Assembly: GCF_015244705.1 (NCBI RefSeq) | Contig: NZ_JABCQF010000003.1 | Coordinates: 186,001-250,000, forward strand | Direction of reading: 5' to 3' | Origin: Gluconobacter potus | GTDB taxonomy: Bacteria; Pseudomonadota; Alphaproteobacteria; Acetobacterales; Acetobacteraceae | Length of the DNA: 64,000 bases | In this document: positions 19,008 through 28,536 of the stretch, piece after piece | How the letters are laid out: each line of letters starts with the position of its first letter | How positions within the stretch are numbered: the first letter of the stretch is position 1 | Notes under the pieces: generated by a model | The model's database searches: none | Seen by the model: the letters and a program-made list of their open reading frames with translations, nothing else | Told to the model about the DNA's origin: nothing | Position numbers and translations under genes: made by a program

Positions 19008-19409
19008 TCAGCCAGCGCGACGGCTGCTCAGACGCTCGACAGAAGCCGAAGCGCGTTCCGTGCGCGTGGAGCGCGTGCCGGAAGCTTCCGCCATGACGGA
19101 GCGCATTTCACGCAGGAAGGTGGAACCCTTCAGCGTGCGCTGCACCAGCACCGAGCGACGGTCCAGCGGATCGACCTTGCGACGTGCCAGATCCAGCTCG
19201 CCCAGACGGTCGAGCGCGCGGGTGATGGCCGGCTTGGACACCTTGAGTTCCAGTGCCAGGCCACGAACCGTGTGAGCCCCGTCCCGCAGGTAGCAGGTCA
19301 GGAAGACGGCAAGCTGGCGGGCCGAAAGGTCGGGCCCGTCACGACGGACCATGGAAACGATGGTGTCGCACAGAAGGTTGAGCATCTGATCATTGGTAGC
19401 CTGGGGCAT
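19008..19409 (-). CDS. MarR-family transcriptional regulator
   Basis: The 133-residue product has a winged helix-turn-helix: LSARQLAVFLTCYL, VRGLALELKVSKPAITRALDRL (recognition helix) and a wing with KVDPLDRRSVLVQRT, which is the MarR signature. The start at 19409 has AGGAGA 6 bases upstream. The C-terminal end is rich in Ser, Arg and Thr (TRSTRTERASASVERLSSRR) in place of the full dimer helix of longer MarR proteins. The gene is convergent with the WecA-type gene. The 303-base upstream region has repeated GCATACG heptamers that could be its own operator. Confidence 0.88.
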   Translation of the reverse strand: MPQATNDQMLNLLCDTIVSMVRRDGPDLSARQLAVFLTCYLRDGAHTVRGLALELKVSKPAITRALDRLGELDLARRKVDPLDRRSVLVQRTLKGSTFLREMRSVMAEASGTRSTRTERASASVERLSSRRAG

Positions 19410-19712
19410 GATCTCTCTCCTAAGCAGTCCCTCCCTCATCTGTTGTCCGATCCCATAACAGGAGCCGACGGGATGAGGGTCGACGTGAAATTGTCTCTGC
19501 CTCTCCATGTCCGGAGAGACCGTAGTGGCATTCAAGTGGTGATTCGAAACGCATACGCAAGCATACGGGTTCCAAAACAATCCAGTGGACGATGACTCTG
19601 CATCGAAACGATAAAAGGGCGTATGCCTGATTGAAGCGCGTTTGACACCCTAATCTTTCAACACTCCGTCGCTCGGCCACACTGTTCGCCGAGTGAAACG
19701 CTTTATGGAAGC
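19410..19712 (-). promoter_or_regulatory. Upstream region of marR with repeated heptamers
   Basis: GCATACG occurs at 19552-19558 and again at 19562-19568, exactly 10 bases apart on the same strand, and once inverted (CGTATGC) at 19621-19627. CTCTCC (19502-19507) and GGAGAG (19514-19519) form a short dyad nearer the gene. I found no clear -35/-10 pair. Operator function is inferred. Confidence 0.45.
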
Positions 19713-21104
19713 TCAGGAATTATTATGAATTCGTGACAAACTCTCCAGAATTGCCCGAAGACCAAGCACTTCTCCGCCCTCGGGACGGCCCGGCCGGGCG
19801 CCGTCATTCCACGCATAAGTGTCGATATGCGCCCATTTCTGGCCGTCCGGAACGAATTTCTGAAGATAGAGCGCGGCCGTAATAGCCCCCGCCATCGGCT
19901 TTGAGGTCACATTTCCGAAATCAGCCACTTTACTATCCAGCCATGCATCATAGCCATGCCAGAGCGGCATTCTCCACATCACATCGGCGGTCGTTTTTCC
20001 CGATTCGAGAATGAGTGATGCCAGTTCATCGTCGTTACTGAAGAGCGCGGGCACATCCGGGCCGAGTGCCACACGCGCAGCACCCGTCAGGGTTGCAGCA
20101 TCCAGAATGGCATCCGGACGGCTTTCAGAGGCCTCCGTTATGAGATCACACAACACCAGACGCCCTTCCGCATCCGTATTGCCAATTTCAACCGTCCTGC
20201 CACTGCGCGTCCGCAGCACGTCGCCGGGCCGCATGGCATGACCCGAGACACTGTTCTCGACACAGCCCAGACGCAGCTCCAGATCCACATCCAGCCCCAG
20301 GTCGATCGCAGCACACATGACGGCCAGCATCAGCGCTGCCCCACCCATGTCCTTCTTCATGCGCAACATGCCCGCCGCGCCCTTGAGATCGTACCCGCCC
20401 GTATCGAAACACACGCCCTTGCCGATCAGCGAAATCCGCGGCGCACCCTCACGGGCCTTCCACCGCGCCACGACCACGACCGGCTTGCGCTCCGAACCCT
20501 CGCCCACTTCTGCCAGGCACGGATACGCACTCCGCAGATCATCCCCGTCCACAAGACTGACGCTCGCCCCGCGATGCACCAGCGCCGCACCAGCCATATC
20601 CGCCAGCTCCCGCGGTCCCAGCAGATTGGCGGGCATATTGATCAGATCCCGCCCGAACCACAGCGCCTTCGACAGCGCAACGAGCCGCTTCGCATCATCC
20701 GGCACGACCATCCGCGTCGTGACAGGCTTATCCTCGCCCAGACTGAAACGATACGCCCCCATGCAGAACCCGAGCAGCGCGCTCTCCAGCGCTCCCTCCT
20801 CAAGCCCGTGGAGCACCGCCGTCCAGTCCCCGTCCGGCAGAGCCGTCCCCAGCTTGCCGAAAGCCACCGGATCATTGGCCCGTGCAGACGCCACACACAG
20901 AAGCGCCGCCCCGACGCCTCCCTCACCCGGCAGCAGCGTGAAAGCGCCGTCCTTTGCAGAAAATCCCTGTCCCTGAAGAAACGCCGCATGCTCCCCCAGA
21001 AGGCGCGAGACGGTCGCACTGTCCTCACAGGCCACCAGATGAACCAGACGGGCCGAAGCCGCGTCCGCAGAGGTTACGAAGGGAAGCTGGGGATGCGGAT
21101 TCAT
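19713..21104 (-). CDS. M17-family leucyl aminopeptidase
   Basis: This cytosolic metallo-exopeptidase removes N-terminal amino acids. The 463-residue product has a weakly conserved N-terminal macro-like domain and a catalytic domain with LIGKGVCFDTGGYDLK (metal and catalytic Lys), KKDMGGAALMLAVMCAAI, ENSVSGHAMRPGDVLRTRSG, and NTDAEGRLVLCDLI, the M17 signature. The C-terminal SKPMAGAITAALYLQKFV and DTYAWNDGARPGRPEGGE match the group of short M17 enzymes often annotated PepB-like. The ATG at 21104 follows GAGGAA. It is divergent from the helicase gene with 59 bases between starts. Confidence 0.93.
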   Translation of the reverse strand: MNPHPQLPFVTSADAASARLVHLVACEDSATVSRLLGEHAAFLQGQGFSAKDGAFTLLPGEGGVGAALLCVASARANDPVAFGKLGTALPDGDWTAVLHGLEEGALESALLGFCMGAYRFSLGEDKPVTTRMVVPDDAKRLVALSKALWFGRDLINMPANLLGPRELADMAGAALVHRGASVSLVDGDDLRSAYPCLAEVGEGSERKPVVVVARWKAREGAPRISLIGKGVCFDTGGYDLKGAAGMLRMKKDMGGAALMLAVMCAAIDLGLDVDLELRLGCVENSVSGHAMRPGDVLRTRSGRTVEIGNTDAEGRLVLCDLITEASESRPDAILDAATLTGAARVALGPDVPALFSNDDELASLILESGKTTADVMWRMPLWHGYDAWLDSKVADFGNVTSKPMAGAITAALYLQKFVPDGQKWAHIDTYAWNDGARPGRPEGGEVLGLRAILESLSRIHNNS

Positions 21105-21163
21105 AAGACTTTCTTCCTCAAATACAGGTCCCGCCCGATAAAGATCATCCGGGAGGGCTTCAG

Positions 21164-23761
21164 ATGCTTGCTTTTGCCCCTCAGGCACCCGACCATTCAG
21201 ACATGAAGGGTGCATTCCACGGAACCTCGTCCGGTCATCATACCATGCCAGCCAGCATCCGTGCTGCCCTCGGCCCCACCAATACCGGCAAGACCCATTA
21301 TGCCTTAACGCGCATGATGGCCCATGCGTCCGGCATCATCGGCTTTCCCCTGCGCCTGCTGGCCCGGGAAAACTACGAGCGCCTGGTGAAAATCAAAGGC
21401 GAGCGCAGCGTCGCCCTCATCACGGGCGAGGAAAAGATCGTCCCGCCCGGAGCACGCTGGTTTTCCTGCACCGTCGAAGCCATGCCGCTGGACCGCAAGG
21501 CCGAGTTCGTCGCCATTGACGAAATCCAGCTCGCCTCTGACCCCGACCGTGGCCACATCTTCACGGACCGCCTGCTTCACGCGCGCGGTACCGTCGAGAC
21601 ACTCTTTCTCGGCGCCGAAACCATCCGCCCGCTGCTCCAGAAGCTCGTCCCGGGCATCGAGATCGACATCCGTACCCGCCTCTCCAGCCTGAGCAGCACG
21701 GGACACACCAAACTCTCCCGTCTGCCGCCACGCTCGGCCATCGTCGCCTTCTCCATGAGTGAGGTGTATGCGCTGGCTGAAGTCATCCGCAGGCGTCGTG
21801 GCGGCTGTGCGGTCATCATGGGCCAGCTCAGCCCCCGCACCCGCAACGCCCAGGTCGAGCTCTACCAGAACCGCGAAGTTGATTATCTCGTCGCAACCGA
21901 CGCCATCGGCATGGGCCTGAACATGGACGTCGATCACGTCGCCCTGGCCCAGCTCAGCAAGTTCGACGGCACGGTCCCCCGCCCCCTGTTCCCGCAGGAA
22001 ATCGCCCAGATCGCCGGACGCGCCGGACGCGGCATGAAAGACGGCACCTTCGGCACCACGGCAGACTGCCCGCCCATGTCCAGCGCCCTCGTCGAGGCCG
22101 TCGAGCAGCACCGCTTCGACCCGATCCAGCGCCTCTACTGGCGCAATCACGAGCTGGACTTCACCAACCCCGCGAACTTGCTCAAAAGCCTGACCCGACC
22201 GCCTCCACTGCGTGGCCTGACCGCAGGCCGCGTGGCCTCGGACGTCACCACACTCGAATCCCTAATGCTCGATCCGGACATCCGCGAGAGCGCCCGCGGA
22301 AAACGCGCCACCGCTTTGCTCTGGGACGTCTGCCAGATCCCCGATTTCCGCAAGCTCGGCGATGACAGCCACACCCGCCTCTGCGCGCGCCTCTACACCC
22401 ATCTGGTCAAGGAAGGCTCCGTCCCCGCCAACTGGATGGAAGGCCATATCCGTGGCCTGGCCAAAACCGAAGGCGGTATCGACACACTGATGCACCGCCT
22501 CACCGGCGTGCGCGTCTGCTCCTACGTCGCCGCCCGCACCGAATGGAGCCGCCATTCCGCGATGTGGCAGGAACGGGCCCGCGAAGTCGAAGACCTGCTC
22601 TCCGACGCCCTGCACGAACGCCTCACCGCCCGCTTCGTGGACCGCCGCGCCACAACGCTCCTTCGCCGCCTCGACAGTGACAGCGATCGCAGCCTGCTTT
22701 CCGCCGTCAAACCGGACGGAGAAGTCCTCGTCGAAGGCCACAGTATCGGCCGCATCCGTGGCTTCACACTGGAAACGGATGTCGCCGCAGGCCCCGACCG
22801 CCAGATCATCCTGCGCGCCGGCCGCAAGGCCCTGCTGCACGAAATCCCGCGTCGTATCCGCATGCTTCAGGACACGCCCGACACATCCCTCAGACTGGAC
22901 ACCACAAACGGCGAACTCTTCTGGGAAGACACGCGCCTCGGCCGCCTCGCCGCAGGCCCCTCCCTGCTGCGCCCCGCCATCCAGCTTTTCCCGGCCGAGT
23001 TCACCGACACTGTCCAGAAAACCCATGTCGAAACGCGGCTGCTGGACTTTGTGGCACAGCTCATCCAGCGGGATCTCAAGCCTCTCTACCGCAGTCAGAC
23101 CCTCGCTGAACGCGAACCCCAGCTCCGCGCGATCCTGCACCGCCTCATGGAAGACGGTGGCATCACCGAAACCCTGCCCGAAGACCACGCGCTTCCCCCG
23201 GCCCTGAAAAGCAGACTGCGCAAGGGAGGCGTCGAGGTCGGACGTTTCTCGATCTACTGCCCCGCCCTCTTCCGGACCCGCCCACTCGCGCTTCTGGGCC
23301 TTCTCCATGCCCTGCACAACAAGACCCCGATCCGCCCGACCGCGCCCGGCCGCGTCTCGCTGCCCTGGAGCGAGATCCATGGACAATTCGGCTGGATCCG
23401 CGCAGGCGACACCGGACTGCGCCTCGATATCGCGGAGCGCTGTATCGTGGAAATGCACCAATTGACCGTCCGCCACGACCACGCCGCCCCGCTCAGCCTG
23501 GCATCCAGACTGGGCGCGAAAGCCGACATGCTCCCCTCCATCCTCAAAGGCCTCGGCATCGCACACCAGCCGGCCGAAGCCCCCTCATCCGCCCATGCAG
23601 GGCCGCCCCGTCCGCTCATGATCCTGAACGACCGCAAAACCCGGGCATCACGTCGGTGCAGATCCGCACCGCACCACACGCCGCCCAGACGTCCGGCCCC
23701 TCCCCGAACCGACAGCCCCTTCGCAGCGCTCGCAGCACTCAGGGAAAAAATCCGTCCATGA
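21164..23761 (+). CDS. SUV3-like DExH-box helicase
   Basis: The 865-residue product has the helicase core of SUV3-type RNA helicases: Walker A GPTNTGKT (37-44), FPLRLLARENYERLV, the DEIQ box in AIDEIQLASDPDRG, FLGAETIRPLL, then RecA-like domain 2 with VATDAIGMGLNMDVDHVAL and QIAGRAGRGMKDGTFGT. The C-terminus is a SUV3_C-like region followed by a long family-specific extension and a basic, Pro-rich tail. An RNA turnover or unwinding role is likely from the family. The ATG at 21164 is preceded by GGGAGG at 7 bases; ATG 21245 starts just before the conserved part but has a poor ribosome site. The stop overlaps the S4 gene start (ATGA). Confidence 0.88.
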   Translation: MLAFAPQAPDHSDMKGAFHGTSSGHHTMPASIRAALGPTNTGKTHYALTRMMAHASGIIGFPLRLLARENYERLVKIKGERSVALITGEEKIVPPGARWFSCTVEAMPLDRKAEFVAIDEIQLASDPDRGHIFTDRLLHARGTVETLFLGAETIRPLLQKLVPGIEIDIRTRLSSLSSTGHTKLSRLPPRSAIVAFSMSEVYALAEVIRRRRGGCAVIMGQLSPRTRNAQVELYQNREVDYLVATDAIGMGLNMDVDHVALAQLSKFDGTVPRPLFPQEIAQIAGRAGRGMKDGTFGTTADCPPMSSALVEAVEQHRFDPIQRLYWRNHELDFTNPANLLKSLTRPPPLRGLTAGRVASDVTTLESLMLDPDIRESARGKRATALLWDVCQIPDFRKLGDDSHTRLCARLYTHLVKEGSVPANWMEGHIRGLAKTEGGIDTLMHRLTGVRVCSYVAARTEWSRHSAMWQERAREVEDLLSDALHERLTARFVDRRATTLLRRLDSDSDRSLLSAVKPDGEVLVEGHSIGRIRGFTLETDVAAGPDRQIILRAGRKALLHEIPRRIRMLQDTPDTSLRLDTTNGELFWEDTRLGRLAAGPSLLRPAIQLFPAEFTDTVQKTHVETRLLDFVAQLIQRDLKPLYRSQTLAEREPQLRAILHRLMEDGGITETLPEDHALPPALKSRLRKGGVEVGRFSIYCPALFRTRPLALLGLLHALHNKTPIRPTAPGRVSLPWSEIHGQFGWIRAGDTGLRLDIAERCIVEMHQLTVRHDHAAPLSLASRLGAKADMLPSILKGLGIAHQPAEAPSSAHAGPPRPLMILNDRKTRASRRCRSAPHHTPPRRPAPPRTDSPFAALAALREKIRP

Positions 23762-24036
23762 GCGAAGACTACCAGCGGCTGGACCAGTGGCTGTATTACG
23801 CCCGCGTCGCCAAGACGCGCCCCCTCTGTGCAGCCATCGTCAGCAAGGGCCGCATCCGCATCAACCGACAGCCGACCAGCAAACCCCATGCCAAACTTCA
23901 CATTGGCGACATATTGACTTTTCCGGCCGTTTCTGGCGGAGAAGTGCGCGTGTGGCGCGTCTTGGATCTTGGTGAACGCCGCGGTCCGGCAAAAGAAGCC
24001 GCACTTCTTTATGAAGCCATCACAGAAGACGGCTGA
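23758..24036 (+). CDS. S4-domain RNA-binding protein (HslR/Hsp15-like)
   Basis: The 92-residue protein is almost entirely one S4 domain: QRLDQWLYYARVAKTRPLC, VSKGRIRINRQPTSKPHAKL and GDILTF. E. coli Hsp15 with this fold binds stalled large ribosomal subunits that still carry peptidyl-tRNA. Its ATG overlaps the helicase stop, so the two RNA-acting proteins are made together. The same helicase-S4-ferredoxin order is common in alphaproteobacteria. The function is inferred from family. Confidence 0.9.
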   Translation: MSEDYQRLDQWLYYARVAKTRPLCAAIVSKGRIRINRQPTSKPHAKLHIGDILTFPAVSGGEVRVWRVLDLGERRGPAKEAALLYEAITEDG

Positions 24037-24128
24037 CGATGCTTGCGTCTGAGGCCAAACCTTCGCATATCATCCCGCTCGGATGAAACCGGCCGGATGC
24101 CGGACCAGCAAGACGATCGGAGACGTCA

Positions 24129-24461
24129 ATGACCTATGTGGTCACCGAAAACTGCATTCGCTGCAAGTTCACGGATTGCGTGGAAGTCTGCCCCGTAGAC
24201 TGCTTCTACGCAGGTGAGAATTTCCTTGTCATCAATCCCGACGAATGCATCGACTGCGGCGTGTGTGAGCCGGAATGCCCGGCAGAGGCCATCTTCCCGG
24301 ACAGCGACAACCGCGCCGCCCCGTGGATCGAGATCAATGCGAAATATTCGACGCAATGGCCGAACATGACCCGCAAGATCGACGCCATGCCGGACGCCGA
24401 GGAATGGAAAGACAAGCCCGGCAAGGCCGCCATGCTGTCCGAGGCGCCCCACAAGGACTGA
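24129..24461 (+). CDS. fdxA: 7Fe ferredoxin FdxA
   Basis: This small soluble electron carrier has one 3Fe-4S and one 4Fe-4S cluster. The 110-residue sequence starts with [20 protein letters not shown] and [20 protein letters not shown], followed by [18 protein letters not shown]. The cysteine spacing and the C-terminal tail with [11 protein letters not shown] are typical of alphaproteobacterial FdxA. It lies 92 bases after the S4 gene and is followed by a strong terminator, so it ends that transcript. The electron partner is not known from sequence. Confidence 0.95.
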   Translation: MTYVVTENCIRCKFTDCVEVCPVDCFYAGENFLVINPDECIDCGVCEPECPAEAIFPDSDNRAAPWIEINAKYSTQWPNMTRKIDAMPDAEEWKDKPGKAAMLSEAPHKD

Positions 24462-24489
24462 TCCTGCTTTTCATTGGCGGCATCTTTCA

Positions 24490-24519
24490 CCCGGTCTCCC
24501 AGGAGACCGGGTTTTTTTT
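24490..24519 (+). terminator. Rho-independent terminator of fdxA
   Basis: A perfect 10-bp stem (CCCGGTCTCC with GGAGACCGGG) and a 2-base spacer in the loop are followed by eight T residues, 28 bases after the fdxA stop. Confidence 0.93.
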
Positions 24520-24576
24520 ATGCCCGTCCGCCGGCTCAGCGCCTTTACCGGACTGAAGCACGAAGGAAGCCGGGCA

Positions 24577-24614
24577 TAAAAAAAGGGCTGACAGGATTTC
24601 TCCCGCCAGCCCTT
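24577..24614 (-). terminator. Rho-independent terminator of the cyo operon
   Basis: Read on the minus strand, AAGGGCTG pairs with CAGCCCTT, with further pairing of GGGA and TCC inside, and then a run of seven T. It lies 22 bases after the cyoD stop, so no cyoE follows in this transcript. Confidence 0.9.
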
Positions 24615-24636
24615 CCCTCAGGTTTCGAAAGAAACC

Positions 24637-24966
24637 TTAGCGGGACATCATGTTGATCGCAGTGTCATGCATGATGAAGATCGTACCGCCGATGATGACA
24701 ATCACCGATGCCGCAGCAAAGATGAAGCACATCAGGTTCCAGCTCTGCTCGCTGCTGGTGTTCAGGTGGAGGAAGAACACCAGGTGGACGACGATCTGCA
24801 CGACGGCAAGAACCGTCAGTGCTGCAAGCGCCATCCCCGGAGACAGCGCGTGGGTCATGACAGCGGCAAAGGATGCCACTGTCAGGATCACGGCCAGAAC
24901 AAAGCCGATCAGATAGGACGAATAGGAGCCGTGGCTACCATCGTGGGCTGCATGTGCCTGAGCCAT
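24637..24966 (-). CDS. cyoD: Cytochrome bo3 ubiquinol oxidase subunit IV
   Basis: The 109-residue product has three membrane segments (LIGFVLAVILTVASFAAVM, MALAALTVLAVVQIVVHLVF, MCFIFAAASVIVIIGGTIF) and the family pattern HLVFFLHLNTSSEQSWN. Subunit IV helps assembly and CuB binding in the E. coli enzyme. The ATG overlaps the cyoC stop by one base (TAATG). It is the last gene of cyoABCD. Confidence 0.96.
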   Translation of the reverse strand: MAQAHAAHDGSHGSYSSYLIGFVLAVILTVASFAAVMTHALSPGMALAALTVLAVVQIVVHLVFFLHLNTSSEQSWNLMCFIFAAASVIVIIGGTIFIMHDTAINMMSR

Positions 24967-25583
24967 TACATCACTCCTGCGAGATAGACGAACGAGAAGA
25001 CACAGATCCAGACGATGTCAAGAAAGTGCCAGAACAGGCTGAGGCAGGCCAGCTTGTTCATCATACGCTCGGACAGATCCTGCGGACCCATCATCTGCAC
25101 CATCAGAACGACCATCCAGATCAGGCCACAGGTCACGTGCAGACCGTGCGTTCCAACCAGCGTGAAGAACGCCGAGAGGAATGCGGAACGATCAGGACCA
25201 TTGCCTTCTGCGATCATGGAGCTGAACTCGTTCAGTTCCAGACCGACGAAGGAAACACCCAGCACGAACGTAACGGCCAGCCACAGAAGGACCATCGTCT
25301 TGTTCTTCGCCAGCGCATTCAGCGAGGCGAAGCCGTACGTGATGGACGAGAACAGCAGGATAGCCGTCTCGATCCCCACATTCGTCAGGTCGAAAAGTTC
25401 CTTGCCCGACGGTCCTCCGGCATACTGGTTCCGGAGGACCGCGAAGGCAGCGAAGATCGACCCGAACAGGATGCAGTCCGTCATCAGGTAGAGCCAGAAG
25501 CCGAACACGTTGGGGGTCTCGTGGTGCTCCCCGTGGTGGTCGTCAGCGTGTGCCAGAGGCGACATTGTTGCTTCGTGAGCCAT
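24966..25583 (-). CDS. cyoC: Cytochrome bo3 ubiquinol oxidase subunit III
   Basis: The 205-residue protein has five membrane segments of the COX3 superfamily. Signatures are NVFGFWLYLMTDCILFGSIF near the N-terminus, SSITYGFASLNALAKN, and the HGLHVTCGLIWMVV segment. The N-terminal segment is His-rich (HADDHHGEHHE). Subunit III has no redox centre and stabilises the complex. It follows cyoB by 18 bases and overlaps cyoD by one base. Confidence 0.96.
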   Translation of the reverse strand: MAHEATMSPLAHADDHHGEHHETPNVFGFWLYLMTDCILFGSIFAAFAVLRNQYAGGPSGKELFDLTNVGIETAILLFSSITYGFASLNALAKNKTMVLLWLAVTFVLGVSFVGLELNEFSSMIAEGNGPDRSAFLSAFFTLVGTHGLHVTCGLIWMVVLMVQMMGPQDLSERMMNKLACLSLFWHFLDIVWICVFSFVYLAGVM

Positions 25584-25601
25584 AAGTCTTATGCGCCCCT
25601 C

Positions 25602-27590
25602 TTACTCTGCTGCCTGGGCAGCAGCGATACGACGAGAATAGACTTCCTCGTTGTGCTCGATTTCGCTCACCGGGACGTAGTAGTCGACGTCGCGGTCTGC
25701 GCTGCGCAGGATCATGGTTGCAACGATACCGATCAGGCCGATGGCAGCGAGCCACCAGATGTACCAGATCGAAGCGAAACCGAGGATGAAGCTGAACAGA
25801 CCGATGAAGACACCAGCGGATGTGTTCTTCGGCATGTGGATCGGAGCCAGCGGCTTGCCGTGAGCCTTCAGACCCAGCTGCTTCTCGGTGTGGAACGTGT
25901 CGAGACCATGAATGTCAGGAATGACCGCGAAGTTATAAGCCGGCGGCGGAGAGGAAATGGACCACTCCAGCGTACGGCCGTTCCACGGATCACCCGTCAG
26001 ATCAAGGTTCTCGGGCAGGTTACGGTCACGGATGGAAACGTAGAGCTGCGTGAGCTGGCAGACGATACCGAGAGCGATAACGATTGCACCAACTTCAGCA
26101 ACGAGCATCCACGGATACCAGTCGGGGTTGTCATAGTGGTTCATACGACGCGTCATGCCTTCGAGGCCGAGGACATAAAGCGGAATGAAGGCCAGGTAGA
26201 AACCGACGAACCAGCACCAGAAAGCGCGCTTGCCCCAGGCTTCGTTCAGCTTGAAACCGAAAGCCTTCGGGAACCAGAAACCCATACCCGCGATGTAGCC
26301 GAAGTACACACCGCCGATAATGACGTTGTGGAAGTGGGCAATCAGGAACAGGGAGTTGTGCAGGATCCAGTCAGCGGCCGGCATGGCCATCATGACACCG
26401 GTCATACCACCGATGGAGAAGGTGATCATGAAGCCGAGCGTCCAGTGCATCGGAGCCGTGAATTCCACGCGGCCCTTATACATCGTGAACAGCCAGTTGA
26501 AGATCTTCACACCGGTCGGGACGGCGATGATCATCGTCATGATACCGAAGAAGGTATTGACGTTGGCACCGGCACCCATGGTGAAGAAGTGATGCACCCA
26601 CACGACGAAGGAGAGCACCATGATGGAGCACGTGGCGTACACCATCGTCTTGTAGCCGAAGAGCGGCTTCTGGGAGAATGTTGCAGTAACCTCGGAGAAA
26701 ACACCGAACGCCGGGATGACGAGGATGTAAACTTCCGGATGGCCCCAGGTCCAGATCATGCTGAGGTAAAGCATGACGTTGCCGCCGGCATCGTTCGTGA
26801 AGAAGTGCATGCCGAGGTAACGGTCGAGGCTGAGCAGAGCCAGCGTCACCGTCAGAACCGGGAAGGACACCATGATCAGAACGGTCGTGCAGAACGCGGT
26901 CCAGGTGAAGACCGGCATCTGCATCCAGCCCATGCCAGGCGCACGCATCTTGACGATGGTCGTGAAGAAGTTCACGCCCGTCAGCAGCGTACCGACACCG
27001 GAGATCTGAACGGCCCAGATATAGTAGTCAACGCCGACACCCGGGCTGAACTGCATTTCGGACAGAGGCGGGTAAACCAGCCAGCCGCACTGGGCAAACT
27101 CACCGATGAACAGCGAGATGTTGATCAGCAGGGCACCGACCAGCGTCATATAGAAGCTGAGCGAGTTCAGGAACGGGAACGCAACGTCGCGGGCACCGAT
27201 CTGAAGGGGAACAACCAGGTTCATCAGGCCCGTCATGAACGCCATCGCCATGAAGAAGATCATGATGGTGCCGTGAGCGGAGAAGATCTGGTCGTAGTGA
27301 TGCGGCGGCAGGTAACCGGGATTACCCTTGTAAGCCAGCGCGAGCTGGGTACGCATCATGATGGCGTCCGCAAAACCGCGGAACAGCATGACGATCGCCA
27401 GGATGATGTACATTACGGCAAGACGCTTGTGGTCGACAGTCGTCAGCCAGTCACGCCAGAGATAGCCCCATTTGCCATAATAGGTGACAGCACCCAGTAC
27501 GGCGAGACCGATGACAGCAACACCGAGGAATGTACCGACAAGAATCGGCACATCCAACGGTATGGCTGATAAGGAGAGTTTTCCGAGCAT
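25602..27590 (-). CDS. cyoB: Cytochrome bo3 ubiquinol oxidase subunit I
   Basis: This is the catalytic subunit: it oxidises ubiquinol, reduces oxygen to water at the heme o3-CuB site and pumps protons. The 662-residue sequence has about 15 membrane segments. The CuB region is [20 protein letters not shown], where His and Tyr form the cross-linked pair, and [11 protein letters not shown] supplies the other two CuB histidines. Heme ligands are in [14 protein letters not shown], with the low-spin His in the [14 protein letters not shown] segment. It is 7 bases after cyoA. Length matches E. coli CyoB (663). Confidence 0.98.
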   Translation of the reverse strand: MLGKLSLSAIPLDVPILVGTFLGVAVIGLAVLGAVTYYGKWGYLWRDWLTTVDHKRLAVMYIILAIVMLFRGFADAIMMRTQLALAYKGNPGYLPPHHYDQIFSAHGTIMIFFMAMAFMTGLMNLVVPLQIGARDVAFPFLNSLSFYMTLVGALLINISLFIGEFAQCGWLVYPPLSEMQFSPGVGVDYYIWAVQISGVGTLLTGVNFFTTIVKMRAPGMGWMQMPVFTWTAFCTTVLIMVSFPVLTVTLALLSLDRYLGMHFFTNDAGGNVMLYLSMIWTWGHPEVYILVIPAFGVFSEVTATFSQKPLFGYKTMVYATCSIMVLSFVVWVHHFFTMGAGANVNTFFGIMTMIIAVPTGVKIFNWLFTMYKGRVEFTAPMHWTLGFMITFSIGGMTGVMMAMPAADWILHNSLFLIAHFHNVIIGGVYFGYIAGMGFWFPKAFGFKLNEAWGKRAFWCWFVGFYLAFIPLYVLGLEGMTRRMNHYDNPDWYPWMLVAEVGAIVIALGIVCQLTQLYVSIRDRNLPENLDLTGDPWNGRTLEWSISSPPPAYNFAVIPDIHGLDTFHTEKQLGLKAHGKPLAPIHMPKNTSAGVFIGLFSFILGFASIWYIWWLAAIGLIGIVATMILRSADRDVDYYVPVSEIEHNEEVYSRRIAAAQAAE

Positions 27591-27597
27591 CTGTCGG

Positions 27598-28536
27598 TTA
27601 TTCCTTCATGCCAGTGTCGGACGGTGCAGCGTTGGAAGCAGACTGCATGTGCATGACCTTGCCCGTCTTCTTGTCCACCATCATGCCGTTGTTATACTTG
27701 GCAACGATGCCGTCGAAGAGATCCGGCTGGACATGCGCGAAATACTGTACCGGTGCAGCTTCCTGCGGTGCAGCATATTTCGGGTATGTGGTGTCGTCGA
27801 GATTTTCACTTCCGCTCTTCACCTTCTCAACCCAGTCGTTGAACTGAGCCGGATCCATGGCGAGGGTACGGAACTTCATATCCGAGAAACCACGGCCGCT
27901 GAACTGTGAAGCCTCACCCAGGTAATCCCCGGACTCGCTTGCAAGCAGATGCAGCTGGGTCTGTTCACCAGGCATGGAGTAGATCATCGATCCCAGACGC
28001 GGGATGAAGAACGACGTCATGACGGTGTCAGAAGTGATCTGGAAGTTCAGCGGCGTGTTCGTGGGAACATCCAGCTGGTTGATCGTCGCGATCCCCAGGT
28101 CCGGATAAATAAACAGCCACTTCCAGTCGAGAGAGACCACCTGGACATTCAGGGGCTTGACGTTGTCAGCCGTCTGAAGCGGGCGGTACGGGTCATAGGC
28201 ATGCGTGCTCCACCAGCTGATGGCACCCAGAAGGGCAATCAGGATGGCGGGAACGCCCCAGATGACATATTCAATTGCGGTCGAATGATCCCAGGTCGGG
28301 AGATATTCGGCCTCTTTGTTGGAAGCACGATACTTCCACGCAAAATAAAGCGTCGCGGCGCAGGTGGGAACCACGACCAGCATCATGATGACGAATTCCG
28401 CCACCATGACATCGCGGTTCATTTCTGCGACCGGGCCGCGCGGCTGAAGCAGATCAACCGTACAACCCGATAGCATCAGCGCCGGCAACGCTGGGAGATA
28501 TCGCCAGAGTTTTTTCATCGGTCCTGCTTTCATCAT
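27598..28536 (-). CDS. cyoA: Cytochrome bo3 ubiquinol oxidase subunit II
   Basis: The lipoprotein signal [19 protein letters not shown] ends in a lipobox, followed by two membrane segments ([39 protein letters not shown]) and a periplasmic cupredoxin domain. The region [13 protein letters not shown] lacks the cysteines that bind CuA in cytochrome c oxidases, which marks a quinol oxidase. Tail residues 290-312 are Met/Lys-rich and family-variable. The ATG at 28536 was kept; ATGs at 28533 and 28518 are also possible, the last with AGGA close to it. It is the first gene of cyoABCD. Confidence 0.96.
   Translation of the reverse strand: MMKAGPMKKLWRYLPALPALMLSGCTVDLLQPRGPVAEMNRDVMVAEFVIMMLVVVPTCAATLYFAWKYRASNKEAEYLPTWDHSTAIEYVIWGVPAILIALLGAISWWSTHAYDPYRPLQTADNVKPLNVQVVSLDWKWLFIYPDLGIATINQLDVPTNTPLNFQITSDTVMTSFFIPRLGSMIYSMPGEQTQLHLLASESGDYLGEASQFSGRGFSDMKFRTLAMDPAQFNDWVEKVKSGSENLDDTTYPKYAAPQEAAPVQYFAHVQPDLFDGIVAKYNNGMMVDKKTGKVMHMQSASNAAPSDTGMKE

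Noticed and set aside
19420-19680. An 86-codon minus-strand frame upstream of marR
   Set aside because: It crosses the heptamer repeats and lacks protein-like composition or a ribosome site. Treated as a leader.
24873-27569. An 898-codon plus-strand frame opposite cyoB and cyoC
   Set aside because: The minus-strand genes carry clear heme-copper oxidase motifs. The antisense product is an Asp/Glu/His/Arg-rich string without family features.
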